Of a stretch of 64,000 nucleotides of DNA, positions 46,430 to 55,913 are shown one piece after another. Source of the DNA: Agromyces flavus (GTDB lineage Bacteria; Actinomycetota; Actinomycetes; Actinomycetales; Microbacteriaceae); contig NZ_LT629755.1 of assembly GCF_900104685.1 (NCBI RefSeq), positions 62,001-126,000 on the forward strand, read 5' to 3'. Every line of letters starts with the position of its first letter. Positions within the stretch are counted from its first letter, which is position 1. Below the pieces are notes generated by a model, which worked only from the letters and a program-made list of their open reading frames with translations, was not told the DNA's origin and made no database searches. The position numbers and the translations under genes were made by a program.

Positions 46430-48496
46430 ATGTCCGACGTCATCGACCAGGGGCTCGTGAGCCTCGACGCGCCGCTCGGCGCCGACAAGGCCGACGTGAT
46501 CCGCGCGCTCGCCGAGCGCGTGGTCGCAGGAGGCCGCGCCACCGACGCCGAGGCGCTCTTCGCCGACGCGTGGGCCCGTGAAGAGAAGGACTCCACCGGC
46601 GTGCCCGGTGGCATCGCCATCCCGCACGCCAAGTCCGACGCCGTCACCCGGCCGACGCTCGCGGCGGCCCGCCTGCCCGAGGGCGTCGACTTCGGCTCGT
46701 TCGACGGGCCCGCCGACCTCGTGTTCCTGATCGCGGTGCCGACCGCGTCGACGCAGGACCACCTGGCCGTGCTCTCGACGCTCGCGCGATCCCTGATCCG
46801 CGAGGACTTCGTCGCGTCGTTGCGCTCGGCGCCCGATGCGGCGACGTTCGTCGCACTCGTCGACGAGGCGCTCGCGCCCGAGCCCGAGGCGGCGCCGGCT
46901 GCGGCGGCGCCCGCGGCGCCCGCAACGACCGCTGCCGCAGCAGAGGTCGGCACCGCGGCAGGCGCCGCGGCGGCCGCCCACGCGCACCACGACGGCAAGC
47001 CGGTACTCATCGCCGTGACCGCGTGCCCCACCGGCATCGCCCACACCTACATGGCCGCCGACGCACTCGCCAAGGCCGCGAAGGAGGAGGGCATCGAGCT
47101 GCACGTCGAGACGCAGGGCTCGTCGGGCTCGACCCCGCTCGCGCCCGCGGTCATCGAGCGCGCCGACGCCGTGGTCTTCGCTGTCGACGTCGACGTGCGC
47201 GACAAGTCGCGCTTCGCGGGCAAGCCCGTCGTGGCGGGGCCGGTCAAGCGCGGGATCGACCACCCGGCCGACATGCTCCGCGAGGCCGTGGCGGCGATCG
47301 ACGACCCGTCGGCTCCGCGCGTCGCGGGTGACGCCACGGCCGCGAGTGCCGCTGCCGCGGTCGCGCACGAGCACTTCGGCCAGAAGATCAAGCGCGTGCT
47401 GCTCACGGGCGTGAGCTACATGATCCCGTTCGTCGCGGGCGGTGGTCTGCTCATCGCGCTCGGCTTCCTGTTCGGTGGGTACGACATCACCGACAACGCG
47501 GGTGAGATCGTCACGACCAACGCGCTCTGGAACCTCCCCGAGGGCGGGCTCCTGACCTACCTCGGGGCAGTGTTCTTCGTCATCGGCGACATCTCGATGA
47601 AGTTCCTGGTCCCAGCGCTGGCGGGCTACATCGCGTACGCGCTCGCCGATCGACCCGGTATCGCCCCGGGCTTCGTCGCCGGTTCGGTCGCGGGCCTCAT
47701 GGGCGCCGGCTTCATCGGCGGGCTGGTCGGCGGCCTGCTCGCCGGATGGGTCGCACTCATGCTCGCACGACTCGACGTGCCGCGCTGGCTCAAGGGCCTG
47801 ATGCCGGTGGTGATCATTCCGCTGCTCGCCTCGATCGTGGCGTCCGGGCTCATGATCGTCGTCCTCGCCGGACCGATCTCGGCCTTCTCGACGGCGCTCA
47901 ACGACTGGCTGTCGAGCCTCTCCGGTGCGGGTGCCGTGCTGCTGGGCCTCATCCTCGGCGCGATGATGGGCTTCGACCTCGGCGGTCCCGTCAACAAGGT
48001 GGCCTACGCCTTCGCGGTCGCCGGCCTCGGTGCCGGTTCGCCCGAGAACCAGGCGCCGTGGGCGATCATGGCGGCGGTCATGGCCGCGGGCATGGTCCCG
48101 CCGCTCGCGATGGCGCTCGCCACCGTGATCGACCGCAAGCTGTTCACCCCGGTCGAGCGCGAGAACGGCAAGGCGGCATGGTTGCTCGGCGCGGCGTTCA
48201 TCTCCGAGGGCGCGATCCCGTTCGCGGCCGCGGACATCTTCCGCGTCATCCCGGCGACGGTCATCGGCGGCGCCGTGGCCGGAGCGATCTGCATGGGCAT
48301 GGGCGTGACGTCGCAGGCCCCGCACGGCGGCATCTTCGTGTTCTTCGCGATCGGCAACCTGCTGTGGTTCGTCCTCGCGATCGCGGCCGGTACGGTCGTC
48401 GCGGCCCTCGTGGTCATCGCACTCAAGCGCTGGGCGCACCGCCGTCCGGTGCGGGAAGAGCAGGCGGTGGGTGCGCCTGAGGTGGCCGTGGCCTGA
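46430..48496 (+). CDS. fruA: Fructose-specific PTS permease, IIABC fused
   Basis: 688 residues in the order EIIA (1-150, phospho-His in G-I-A-I-P-H-A-K), an Ala/Pro linker, EIIB (about 180-290, Cys in V-T-A-C-P-T-G-I-A-H-T-Y-M-A), then EIIC (about 315-680) with many membrane helices. It imports and phosphorylates fructose to fructose 1-phosphate. GGAGGGAA precedes the ATG. No HPr domain or separate ptsH/ptsI is in the window. Confidence 0.95.
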   Translation: MSDVIDQGLVSLDAPLGADKADVIRALAERVVAGGRATDAEALFADAWAREEKDSTGVPGGIAIPHAKSDAVTRPTLAAARLPEGVDFGSFDGPADLVFLIAVPTASTQDHLAVLSTLARSLIREDFVASLRSAPDAATFVALVDEALAPEPEAAPAAAAPAAPATTAAAAEVGTAAGAAAAAHAHHDGKPVLIAVTACPTGIAHTYMAADALAKAAKEEGIELHVETQGSSGSTPLAPAVIERADAVVFAVDVDVRDKSRFAGKPVVAGPVKRGIDHPADMLREAVAAIDDPSAPRVAGDATAASAAAAVAHEHFGQKIKRVLLTGVSYMIPFVAGGGLLIALGFLFGGYDITDNAGEIVTTNALWNLPEGGLLTYLGAVFFVIGDISMKFLVPALAGYIAYALADRPGIAPGFVAGSVAGLMGAGFIGGLVGGLLAGWVALMLARLDVPRWLKGLMPVVIIPLLASIVASGLMIVVLAGPISAFSTALNDWLSSLSGAGAVLLGLILGAMMGFDLGGPVNKVAYAFAVAGLGAGSPENQAPWAIMAAVMAAGMVPPLAMALATVIDRKLFTPVERENGKAAWLLGAAFISEGAIPFAAADIFRVIPATVIGGAVAGAICMGMGVTSQAPHGGIFVFFAIGNLLWFVLAIAAGTVVAALVVIALKRWAHRRPVREEQAVGAPEVAVA

Positions 48497-48515
48497 TCGG
48501 CCCGGATCACCCCGG

Positions 48516-48545
48516 CGGCCGGTGCTCCCTCCTGGGCACCGGCCG
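48516..48545. terminator. Terminator between fruA and pirin
   Basis: 10-bp perfect stem CGGCCGGTGC / GCACCGGCCG with a 10-nt loop, between convergent genes. No T-tract, so its strength is uncertain. Confidence 0.55.
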
Positions 48546-48586
48546 TCGGCGTGCGCGGCGGCGGCAGGGCGAGCGGATGGCGCGGC

Positions 48587-49609
48587 TCAGCGCCGCGGCT
48601 TCAACCGCACGGTCGGCAGGTCGGGCGCGGGCAGCGGCCGACCGTCGTAGCCCGCGACCGTGCCGAACGGCCCGTCGGGATCGTTGCGGTCGATCACGTC
48701 GGACTGCCACCGGCGCCGGAACTCGACGACCTCGTCGTGCGACCGGCCGATGAAGTTCCACCACATGACGAGCTCCTCGCCGAACGGCACGCCGCCGAGC
48801 AGCACCACCCGCACGGGGTCCGCGTCGGCGCGCAGTCGCACGCGATCGTGTCCCGTGCCGAGGTACGCCAGCTGCGACCATGCGACCTCGGTCGCGGCAT
48901 CCGCGCCGCCGACCTCGACGTGCGCCGGCCCGGCATCGACCAGCACGCCGTGCTCGAAGCCCGGGTCGAGCGGCACGTCGACCGTTCCGCCCGCCGGCAG
49001 GTCGACCTGTGCTCCGAGCAGCGGTGAGAAGACCGTGACCGGGGCGGATGGCGCATCCGCCGCTTCGCCGAGCTCGCCGCCGGCGAGCTCGCCCACGAAG
49101 ACGCGCACGGTCGCGTCGCCCAGCTGGAACGGCGTGGTGTCGGCGTGCTCGAAGAACGGGCCCACGTACCGGGAGGCGTCGGGCAGGGCGACCCAGAGCT
49201 GCACGCCGTGCAGGCGCGAGGTCGCCGGCGTCGACACCTCGGAGTGCGAGATGCCGCGGCCGGCCGTCATGAGGTTCACCCCGCCGGGTCGCACGAGTTC
49301 GTGGCTGCCGGTCGAGTCGCGGTGCTCGATCTCGCCCTCGAAGAGCCAGCTCACGGTCTGCAGGCCCGTGTGCGGGTGCGGCGGCACGACCATGCCGCCT
49401 GTGGCCGCGACGTCGTCGGGCCCGTAGTGATCGGCGAAGCACCAGGCGCCGATCGTCGTGCGGCCGCGCTGGGGGAGCGTCCGGCGCACGGGCATCGCGC
49501 GCGGCCCGCCGAGCGGCACCTCGCGGTAGTCGAGGACCTCGACGGCCGGCCCGTGCGCCGCCTCGGGTGGGCAGAGCAGTTCGACGGGGTCGCGCTCGAG
49601 GTTGCTCAT
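48587..49609 (-). CDS. Pirin family protein
   Basis: 340 residues of the bicupin pirin fold: N-terminal cupin with H-P-H-T-G-L-Q-T-V and G-R-G-I-S-H-S-E, which carry the metal-binding histidines, and a C-terminal cupin. Pirins are iron-binding proteins; some oxidise quercetin and others act as regulators. TAGGAT on the minus strand (49616-49621) ends six bases before the ATG, suggesting a leaderless transcript. Confidence 0.9.
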   Translation of the reverse strand: MSNLERDPVELLCPPEAAHGPAVEVLDYREVPLGGPRAMPVRRTLPQRGRTTIGAWCFADHYGPDDVAATGGMVVPPHPHTGLQTVSWLFEGEIEHRDSTGSHELVRPGGVNLMTAGRGISHSEVSTPATSRLHGVQLWVALPDASRYVGPFFEHADTTPFQLGDATVRVFVGELAGGELGEAADAPSAPVTVFSPLLGAQVDLPAGGTVDVPLDPGFEHGVLVDAGPAHVEVGGADAATEVAWSQLAYLGTGHDRVRLRADADPVRVVLLGGVPFGEELVMWWNFIGRSHDEVVEFRRRWQSDVIDRNDPDGPFGTVAGYDGRPLPAPDLPTVRLKPRR

Positions 49610-49680
49610 GCCGGAATCCTACGCGCGGGCGTGGCGCGGCATCCGTGCCCTGGACCCGGCCCGGGGGCTAGCATGTGCCC

Positions 49681-50193
49681 ATGGCCCCGCACGTCGAAGT
49701 CCGCCGCCTCCTGCTCGCCTCCGCCGCCGTCGTGTCGGCGCTCCTGCTCGCAGGGTGCGCACCCGGCCCTGGGCCTGTCGAGAACTTCCCAGGCCTGCCC
49801 GTGATCGACGAGGAAGAGGTGGCCGCGGGCGACGCCGAGGACACCGAGCAGGGCGGCGAGACCGAGGACGAGACCGAGGAGGGTTCGGCCGAGGAGGTGC
49901 CCGAGCCGACCGGCGACGAGCCGTACGTGCAGTACCTGCAGGACGGCGGCCGGCTCGCCATCACGATCTGGGGATCGTCGACCTGCCCGATCATCCCCAC
50001 CGAGCTGCGCGTCACCGCAGAGGCGGGCGAGGGCAACGCCGTCGAGGCGATCCTGCCCGAGGCCGAAGAGGGACCCTGCACCATGGACTTCGTGCCGCAC
50101 ACCACGGTCTTCTCGACGCCCGCCGATGTGACGACGACCGAGGAGCTCGAGGTCACGGTCGGCGACGCCGTGGTGACGGTGCCCGTCAAGTAG
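49681..50193 (+). CDS. Putative lipoprotein
   Basis: 170 residues. Signal with L-L-L-A-G-C lipobox (Cys near 25), then a strongly acidic linker (E/D/G rich, about 45-75) and a beta-rich C-terminal domain with two cysteines (T-C-P-I-I-P and P-C-T-M-D-F). ATG at 49681 is chosen because TAGCAT ends exactly six bases before it; the in-frame GTG at 49675 lies inside that spacing. Function unknown. Confidence 0.75.
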   Translation: MAPHVEVRRLLLASAAVVSALLLAGCAPGPGPVENFPGLPVIDEEEVAAGDAEDTEQGGETEDETEEGSAEEVPEPTGDEPYVQYLQDGGRLAITIWGSSTCPIIPTELRVTAEAGEGNAVEAILPEAEEGPCTMDFVPHTTVFSTPADVTTTEELEVTVGDAVVTVPVK

Positions 50194-50232
50194 TCGCGGC
50201 GCGGCTGCTCAGTCCGGTCCGACCCGGGCGGC

Positions 50233-50751
50233 TCAGTCCTGTCCGACCGAGAGCTCGACGAACAGCTCGCTCGCGACCCGCTCGAGCTCGTCCCGCACCG
50301 CACCGGGCTCGGTGCCCGGCGGCACGCGCACGAGGATGTGCGCTTCGAACAGCTGACCGCCCGCCATGGGCGCGTCGCGCCGCTCGGTGGTCATGGTCTC
50401 GATGCTGAGCCCGTGGCGCGAGAGCACCGCCGACACGTCGTGCACGATGCCCGGGTGGTCGCTGCCCACGAGGTCGATCCGCAGGCGTCGCCAGTCCTCC
50501 ACGCCGTCCGGCTCCTCGGAGCCGGGATGCGCCGACACGTCGAGCAGCCCCTCGAGCCCGTCGAGCGCGGAGCGCAGGTCATCGGCACGATCGGCCGGCA
50601 CCGTCACGACGACGATGCCCGCGAACTGCCCCGCGAGCTCGGCCATCTGGCTCTGCTCCCAGTTGCCGCCGTGCGCCGTGACGGCCTCGGCGAGCGCCTC
50701 CACGAGGCCGGCTCGGTCGTCTCCGATGACGGTCAGCACGAGTCTGGGCAT
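50233..50751 (-). CDS. Double ACT-domain protein (GcvR-like)
   Basis: 172 residues made of two ACT domains (about 3-75 and 90-165); each begins with a V-x-x-x-D-x-x-G-x-V/I pattern (V-I-G-D-D-R-A-G-L-V and V-G-S-D-H-P-G-I-V). This is the layout of the glycine cleavage repressor GcvR and related amino-acid sensing proteins. Ligand and partner unknown. Convergent with the lipoprotein. Confidence 0.85.
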   Translation of the reverse strand: MPRLVLTVIGDDRAGLVEALAEAVTAHGGNWEQSQMAELAGQFAGIVVVTVPADRADDLRSALDGLEGLLDVSAHPGSEEPDGVEDWRRLRIDLVGSDHPGIVHDVSAVLSRHGLSIETMTTERRDAPMAGGQLFEAHILVRVPPGTEPGAVRDELERVASELFVELSVGQD

Positions 50752-50791
50752 GCGTGCATCCAATCACGCGCGGGCCGGTGCGTCGAGGCGG

Positions 50792-51061
50792 TCAGCGGGT
50801 CGCTGCGCCCGGCGCCGACCCCGCGGCATCCGCCGGCCTCAGCACGAGCAGGTCGCCGATCTCGCACTCGAGCGTGCGGCAGACGGCCTGGAGCGTCGAG
50901 AAGCGGATGGCGCGAGCGCGGTCGTTCTTCAGCACGCTGAGGTTCACGACGCTCACGCCGACCAGTTCGGCGAGCCGGGTGAGGGTCATGCCGCGCTCGG
51001 CGAGCAGCTCGTCGAGGCGGCAGTGGACGTCGTGCGCCTCGTCGACCTCGGCGGGCGCCAT
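50792..51061 (-). CDS. XRE-family helix-turn-helix regulator (YozG-like)
   Basis: 89 residues. The helix-turn-helix (L-D-E-L-L-A-E-R-G-M-T-L-T-R-L-A-E-L-V-G-V) occupies about residues 15-70, with V-N-L-S-V-L-K-N-D as the recognition region. Start overlaps the DUF2975 stop as TGATG. This small regulator and a DUF2975 membrane protein form a conserved pair in Gram-positive bacteria. Confidence 0.85.
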   Translation of the reverse strand: MAPAEVDEAHDVHCRLDELLAERGMTLTRLAELVGVSVVNLSVLKNDRARAIRFSTLQAVCRTLECEIGDLLVLRPADAAGSAPGAATR

Positions 51062-51678
51062 CAGACCAGGCCCTCGTTGTCGCGCTGGAGGCGCGCGCCG
51101 ATCTGGAAGGCGGCCCCGATCGCGCCGAGCGCGAGGATGGCGAACGGCGCGGCCCAGTTCGTGCTGAACGTGACGCCCTCGTAGGTGTACTCGCTCACCG
51201 CGGAGAGCGCGCCGTTGACGGTCATGGTCGTGAGGATGGTGCCGACGAACCATCCGGCCGCGAGCACTCCGGTGCTCCACAGCACGATCCGCACGTTCGC
51301 GCGCGAGAACGCGCGACCCCGGGCGAGGTTCCAGCAGAACAGCGCGAGCAGCACGACGGCGGCGATGATCGCGCCGCCGTGCACGATCGGCTCGGCGAGG
51401 AGCGCGAACGACGTGGCCGCGGCGGGTTCGGGCACGGTGACGACGGCCTGGTCGACCGCGACCGTCACCGGCGCGCCATCCGGCCCGATCGGCAGTTCGG
51501 CGGTCTCGTCGACGAACGGCACGAGGACCGGGACGTCGCGGAGCGGGGCGACCTCGGTGAGCCGGCGCACGACGCCCCAGATCGTGGCGACGATCGCGAT
51601 CACCGCGATGCCCACGGTGGCGTACATCCCGATGGCGTCGCCGCGGTCGAGGCGGGTGGGGGCGTCGTGCACGGTCAT
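51061..51678 (-). CDS. DUF2975 membrane protein
   Basis: 205 residues with four hydrophobic helices (about 17-38, 95-115, 125-147, 170-190) and an extracytoplasmic loop between the first two. DUF2975 proteins are uncharacterised. GGAGGAACC precedes the ATG. First gene of the pair; the upstream region has several ATCGAT repeats that may bind its XRE partner. Confidence 0.82.
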   Translation of the reverse strand: MTVHDAPTRLDRGDAIGMYATVGIAVIAIVATIWGVVRRLTEVAPLRDVPVLVPFVDETAELPIGPDGAPVTVAVDQAVVTVPEPAAATSFALLAEPIVHGGAIIAAVVLLALFCWNLARGRAFSRANVRIVLWSTGVLAAGWFVGTILTTMTVNGALSAVSEYTYEGVTFSTNWAAPFAILALGAIGAAFQIGARLQRDNEGLV

Positions 51679-51701
51679 GGTTCCTCCGGGTCATCCGCTT
51701 C

Positions 51702-51732
51702 ATATCGAATATCGATGTTATCGATGATCGAT
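51702..51732 (-). promoter_or_regulatory. ATCGAT-repeat control region of the DUF2975/XRE pair
   Basis: ATCGAT occurs at 51711-51716, 51720-51725 and 51727-51732, with the near-copy ATATCGA at 51702-51708. TATCGAT and ATCGATA form an inverted pair across 51710-51732. AT-rich against the background, just upstream of the coding pair. Confidence 0.45.
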
Positions 51733-51767
51733 ACGTTACGGATGTCGCGTACCGACGTCAAGCGCGG

Positions 51768-51784
51768 GTGCGCCCACGGCGAAC
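51768..51784 (+). promoter_or_regulatory. Candidate ClgR-type operator upstream of clpC
   Basis: The minus strand reads GTTCGCCGTGGGCGCAC, an imperfect palindrome with CGC-N5-GCG, close to the ClgR site known in corynebacteria. ClgR activates clpC and clpP genes in actinobacteria. About 80 bp upstream of the start. Resemblance only. Confidence 0.35.
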
Positions 51785-51860
51785 ACGCGCCCACCGCGCA
51801 GGCCCGGTCGTTACCGTTGTTCTATCGACGCCCCTACCCGGCGTCGACGAGGAGTAGATG

Positions 51861-54383
51861 ATGTTCGAGAGATTCACGGACCGAGCCCGTCGTGTCGTCG
51901 TCCTGGCGCAAGAAGAAGCCAAGATGCTCAACCACAACTACATCGGCACCGAGCACATCCTGCTCGGCCTCATCCACGAGGGTGAGGGCGTGGCGGCGAA
52001 GGCGCTCGAGTCGCTGGGCATCTCGCTCGACGCGGTCCGCGAGCAGGTCCAGGACATCATCGGGCAGGGGCAGCAGCAGCCCACCGGGCACATCCCGTTC
52101 ACCCCGCGTGCCAAGAAGGTGCTCGAGCTCTCGCTCCGCGAGGCGCTCCAGCTCGGCCACAACTACATCGGCACCGAGCACATCCTCCTCGGCCTCATCC
52201 GCGAGGGCGAGGGTGTCGCGGCCCAGGTGCTCGTCAAGCTCGGCGCCGACCTCAACCGCGTGCGCCAGCAGGTCATCCAGCTCCTCTCCGGGTACCAGGG
52301 CAAGGAGCAGGTGCAGGTCGGCGCGACCGAGCAGCAGCAGGCCCAGGGCGGCTCGCAGATCCTCGACCAGTTCGGCCGCAACCTCACGCAGGCCGCGCGC
52401 GAGTCGAAGCTCGACCCCGTGATCGGCCGCGAGAAGGAGATCGAGCGGGTCATGCAGATCCTCTCGCGCCGCTCCAAGAACAACCCGGTGCTCATCGGCG
52501 AGCCCGGCGTCGGCAAGACGGCCGTCGTCGAGGGGCTTGCGCAGGCGATCGTCAAGAACGAGGTCCCCGAGACGCTGAAGGACAAGCAGCTGTACTCGCT
52601 CGACCTCGGCTCGCTGATCGCCGGCTCGCGCTACCGCGGTGACTTCGAGGAGCGCCTCAAGAAGGTCACCAAGGAGATCCGCACGCGCGGCGACATCATC
52701 GTCTTCATCGACGAGATCCACACCCTCGTGGGTGCGGGCGCCGCCGAGGGCGCGATCGACGCCGCGTCGATCCTGAAGCCGCTGCTCGCCCGCGGCGAGC
52801 TGCAGACGATCGGCGCGACCACGCTCGACGAGTACCGCAAGCACTTCGAGAAGGATGCCGCGCTCGAGCGCCGCTTCCAGCCGATCCAGGTCGCCGAGCC
52901 GTCGCTCCCGCACGCGATCAACATCCTCAAGGGACTGCGCGACCGCTACGAGGCGCACCACAAGGTGTCCATCACCGACGGGGCGATCGTGGCCGCCGCC
53001 AACCTCGCCGACCGTTACATCAGCGACCGGTTCCTGCCCGACAAGGCCATCGACCTGATCGACGAGGCGGGCGCCCGCCTGCGCCTGTCGATCCTGTCGT
53101 CGCCGCCCGAGCTGCGCGAGTTCGACGAGAAGATCGCCGTGGTCCGCGCAGCGAAGGAGACCGCGATCGAGGAGCAGGACTTCGAGAAGGCCGCATCGCT
53201 GCGCGACGAGGAGAAGACCCTGCTCGGCGAGCGCCTCCGACTCGAGAAGCAGTGGAAGTCGGGCGAGGTCAAGACGACCGCGGTCGTCGACGAGGGCCTG
53301 ATCGCCGAGGTGCTCGCGCAGGCCACCGGCATCCCCGTCTTCAAGCTGACCGAAGAGGAGTCGAGCCGCCTCGTCTTCATGGAGAAGGCGCTGCACGAGC
53401 GCGTCATCGGCCAGGAGGAGGCGATCTCCGCCCTGTCGAAGACGATCCGCCGCACCCGCGCCGGGCTCAAGGACCCGAAGCGCCCGTCGGGCTCGTTCAT
53501 CTTCGCCGGCCCCACGGGCGTCGGCAAGACCGAGCTCGCCAAGGCGCTCGCCGAGTTCCTGTTCGACGACGAGTCGGCGATGATCTCGCTCGACATGTCC
53601 GAGTACGGCGAGAAGCACACGGTCTCGCGGCTGTTCGGCGCCCCTCCCGGGTTCGTCGGCTTCGAGGAGGGCGGCCAGCTCACCGAGAAGGTGCGCCGCA
53701 AGCCGTTCTCGGTCGTCCTGTTCGACGAGATCGAGAAGGCCCACCCCGACATCTTCAACTCGCTTCTCCAGATTCTCGAGGAGGGCCGCCTCACCGACGG
53801 CCAGGGTCGCGTCGTGGACTTCAAGAACACCGTCATCATCATGACGACGAACCTCGGCACCAAGGACATCTCGGGCGGTCCCGTCGGCTTCCAGGTCGAG
53901 GGCGACACCCGCACGGGCTACGAGCTCATGCGCGCGAAGGTGAACGAGGAGCTGAAGAAGCACTTCAAGCCCGAGTTCCTCAACCGCGTCGACGAGATCA
54001 TCGTCTTCCCGCAGCTGACGAAGGAGGAGCTCCTCCAGATCGTCGACCTGTTCATCAAGCGACTGGGCGAGCGCATGCTCGACCGCGACATGACCGTCGA
54101 GCTCACGCAGGCGGCCAAGGAGCGGCTCATCGAGGTCGGCTTCGACCCGACGCTCGGTGCGCGGCCGCTGCGCCGCGCGGTGCAGCACGAGGTCGAGGAT
54201 CGCCTGTCCGAGCGGATCCTGCACGGCGAGCTGAACTCGGGCGACCACGTGCACGTCGACTTCCAGGACGGCGAGTTCGTGTTCACCACCACCCAGCGGG
54301 CGCTGCCCGTCGGCGTGGGCGTCAACACGGGCGCGGCGATCGGCACCGGGCCGGCCACGCCCGACCTGGCCGCGGGACAGTAA
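51861..54383 (+). CDS. clpC: ATP-dependent Clp protease ATPase ClpC
   Basis: 840 residues: two Clp-N repeats (about 1-145, each with [12 protein letters not shown]), AAA module 1 with Walker A G-E-P-G-V-G-K-T (about 213), a UVR motif (about 436), AAA module 2 with G-P-T-G-V-G-K-T (about 550) and the ClpB-type D2-small C-terminus. It unfolds substrates and feeds them to ClpP. Two ATGs are adjacent; 51861 has better spacing from GAGGAG. Ends at a strong terminator. Confidence 0.97.
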   Translation: MFERFTDRARRVVVLAQEEAKMLNHNYIGTEHILLGLIHEGEGVAAKALESLGISLDAVREQVQDIIGQGQQQPTGHIPFTPRAKKVLELSLREALQLGHNYIGTEHILLGLIREGEGVAAQVLVKLGADLNRVRQQVIQLLSGYQGKEQVQVGATEQQQAQGGSQILDQFGRNLTQAARESKLDPVIGREKEIERVMQILSRRSKNNPVLIGEPGVGKTAVVEGLAQAIVKNEVPETLKDKQLYSLDLGSLIAGSRYRGDFEERLKKVTKEIRTRGDIIVFIDEIHTLVGAGAAEGAIDAASILKPLLARGELQTIGATTLDEYRKHFEKDAALERRFQPIQVAEPSLPHAINILKGLRDRYEAHHKVSITDGAIVAAANLADRYISDRFLPDKAIDLIDEAGARLRLSILSSPPELREFDEKIAVVRAAKETAIEEQDFEKAASLRDEEKTLLGERLRLEKQWKSGEVKTTAVVDEGLIAEVLAQATGIPVFKLTEEESSRLVFMEKALHERVIGQEEAISALSKTIRRTRAGLKDPKRPSGSFIFAGPTGVGKTELAKALAEFLFDDESAMISLDMSEYGEKHTVSRLFGAPPGFVGFEEGGQLTEKVRRKPFSVVLFDEIEKAHPDIFNSLLQILEEGRLTDGQGRVVDFKNTVIIMTTNLGTKDISGGPVGFQVEGDTRTGYELMRAKVNEELKKHFKPEFLNRVDEIIVFPQLTKEELLQIVDLFIKRLGERMLDRDMTVELTQAAKERLIEVGFDPTLGARPLRRAVQHEVEDRLSERILHGELNSGDHVHVDFQDGEFVFTTTQRALPVGVGVNTGAAIGTGPATPDLAAGQ

Positions 54384-54407
54384 CCCGCACGACCGGTTCG
54401 ACCCGAG

Positions 54408-54435
54408 GGGGCGGATGCTGCGGCATCCGCCCCCT
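54408..54435 (+). terminator. Terminator after clpC
   Basis: 12-bp perfect stem GGGGGCGGATGC / GCATCCGCCCCC with a TGCG loop, then TT, 25 nt past the clpC stop. Confidence 0.8.
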
Positions 54436-54524
54436 TCGTTCGTGCTTCGGGGGTGCGCGAGGCACGTGCGTACGCTGCCGAGCGCGTGCCGGTCGAGGCA
54501 TGGCCGCGGGCATACGATGAGCGG

Positions 54525-55031
54525 ATGACGCAGCCATTCCACGTGCGCGCGGCGCGCACGCCCGACGTGCCGAGGATCGTCGAGCTCGTGGAGCCGCTCG
54601 TGGCGCGACGCATCCTGCTGGGCAAGGAGCGGGTCGACCTCTACGGCGCGCTGCAGGAGTTCCGCGTGGCCGAGTCTGGCGACGGGGAGGTCGTCGGCTG
54701 CGGAGCGCTGCACGTGATGTGGGAGGACCTCGGCGAGGTCCGCACGCTCGCGGTGCACGACGACTGGCTGGGCCACGGCGTCGGACACGCGCTGCTCTCG
54801 ACGCTCGAGGAGGACGCCCGCACGCTGGGCCTCAGCCGGCTGTTCTGCCTGACGTTCGAGGTCGACTTCTTCACGCGCCACGGCTTCGAGGACATGGGCT
54901 CCGAGACCGTCGACCCCGAGGTGTACGCCGAGCTCGTCCGCTCGCACGACGAGGGCGTCGCCGAGTTCCTCGACCTCGCGCGCGTGAAGCAGAACACGCT
55001 CGGCAACACCCGGATGCTGAAAACCCTCTGA
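54525..55031 (+). CDS. argA: Amino-acid N-acetyltransferase (short actinobacterial ArgA)
   Basis: 168 residues, a single GNAT domain: R-A-A-R-T-P-D-V-P-R-I-V at the start, then V-R-T-L-A-V-H-D-D-W-L-G-H-G-V-G-H-A-L-L holding the acetyl-CoA pyrophosphate loop (Q/R-x-x-G-x-G/A form). It closely resembles the short N-acetylglutamate synthases of actinobacteria (Rv2747 type), which start arginine synthesis. ATG at 54525 is exactly six bases after TACGAT, pointing to a leaderless mRNA. Confidence 0.82.
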   Translation: MTQPFHVRAARTPDVPRIVELVEPLVARRILLGKERVDLYGALQEFRVAESGDGEVVGCGALHVMWEDLGEVRTLAVHDDWLGHGVGHALLSTLEEDARTLGLSRLFCLTFEVDFFTRHGFEDMGSETVDPEVYAELVRSHDEGVAEFLDLARVKQNTLGNTRMLKTL

Positions 55032-55104
55032 GCGTTCCTCACGGCCTCGGGGCGCGCCGGGGCGGCACGCCGAGTCGCAGCGCGGCCGGCCGTAGCCTGA
55101 GCCC

Positions 55105-55785
55105 ATGACGTCGAACCGCCCCGCATCCGGGCGACTGCCTGCATCCGTGTACCGGCGCCGCCGGCTCATGGTGCTGCTCGGGCTCGTCGCCGTCATCGTC
55201 GCGATCGTGCTCGTGATCGTGCGTCCCGGCGCGAGCCAGGGCGACGAGGTGTCGCAGACGACCCCGCCGTCGTCGACGCCCGCGCCCGTGGCATCCGGCG
55301 CCCCGTCCTCGGAGCCGCCCGCGACGGACGCACCGGCCACCGACGAGCCCGTCGTGTCCGAGGCGCCGGCCGTCGACGGTGCGGCGTGCACCGAGGACCA
55401 GATCACCGTCGAGGCGCTGACCGACAAGGCGGTGTACGCGGCAGGCGAGCAGCCGAAGCTCTCGGTGACGATCACCAACACCGGACCCAACACCTGCGCG
55501 CTGAACGTGGGCACCAAGGCGCAGGTCTTCACCGTCACGAGCGGGAAGGAGGTCTACTGGACCTCCACGGACTGCCAGACCGAGCCGGTCGACGCCGAGG
55601 TGTCGCTCGCTCCCGACACCCCGGTGTCGTCGACCGCGCCCATCACCTGGGACCGCACCCGCTCGACCGCGGACACCTGCGCGGGAACCCGAGCCCCGGT
55701 CCCGGCGGGTGGCGCGTCGTACCACCTGAGCGTGTCGGTCTCGGGCTTCGAATCGGCCGAGACCAAGCAGTTCCTGCTGTACTGA
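55105..55785 (+). CDS. Membrane-anchored protein with Ser/Pro/Ala linker
   Basis: 226 residues: one N-terminal helix (about 20-42), a low-complexity T/P/S/A linker (about 48-90) and an extracytoplasmic beta-sandwich-like domain with two or three cysteine pairs (C-T-E-D, N-T-C-A-L, D-C-Q-T, T-C-A-G). The domain resembles DUF4232-type or Ig-like folds, but this is a weak impression. TAGCCT ends six bases before the ATG. Function unknown. Confidence 0.75.
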   Translation: MTSNRPASGRLPASVYRRRRLMVLLGLVAVIVAIVLVIVRPGASQGDEVSQTTPPSSTPAPVASGAPSSEPPATDAPATDEPVVSEAPAVDGAACTEDQITVEALTDKAVYAAGEQPKLSVTITNTGPNTCALNVGTKAQVFTVTSGKEVYWTSTDCQTEPVDAEVSLAPDTPVSSTAPITWDRTRSTADTCAGTRAPVPAGGASYHLSVSVSGFESAETKQFLLY

Positions 55786-55913
55786 CCGGGCGCGTCGCCC
55801 GCCCGCGCGTGGCGAGGACAGTTGTCGCAGGTGCGCCGGGCGCGACACCCGCGACCACCGTCTCACGGGATGAACCGGGCCAGGAGGTTCGCGGCCGTCG
55901 GTAGGCTGGTGCG

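Noticed and set aside
45410..48496. 1028-residue frame reading through fruK into fruA
   Set aside because: Its second half is the real FruA from 46430; the first part is an arginine-rich shadow of fruK.
50195..50232. Near-tandem CTCAGTCC-type repeat between the lipoprotein and ACT genes
   Set aside because: Short, imperfect and without stem-forming potential; no convincing role.
51834..55538. 1234-residue open frame antisense to clpC
   Set aside because: Composition mirrors the codon positions of clpC; high-GC genes leave long antisense frames open. clpC has full domains and a ribosome site.
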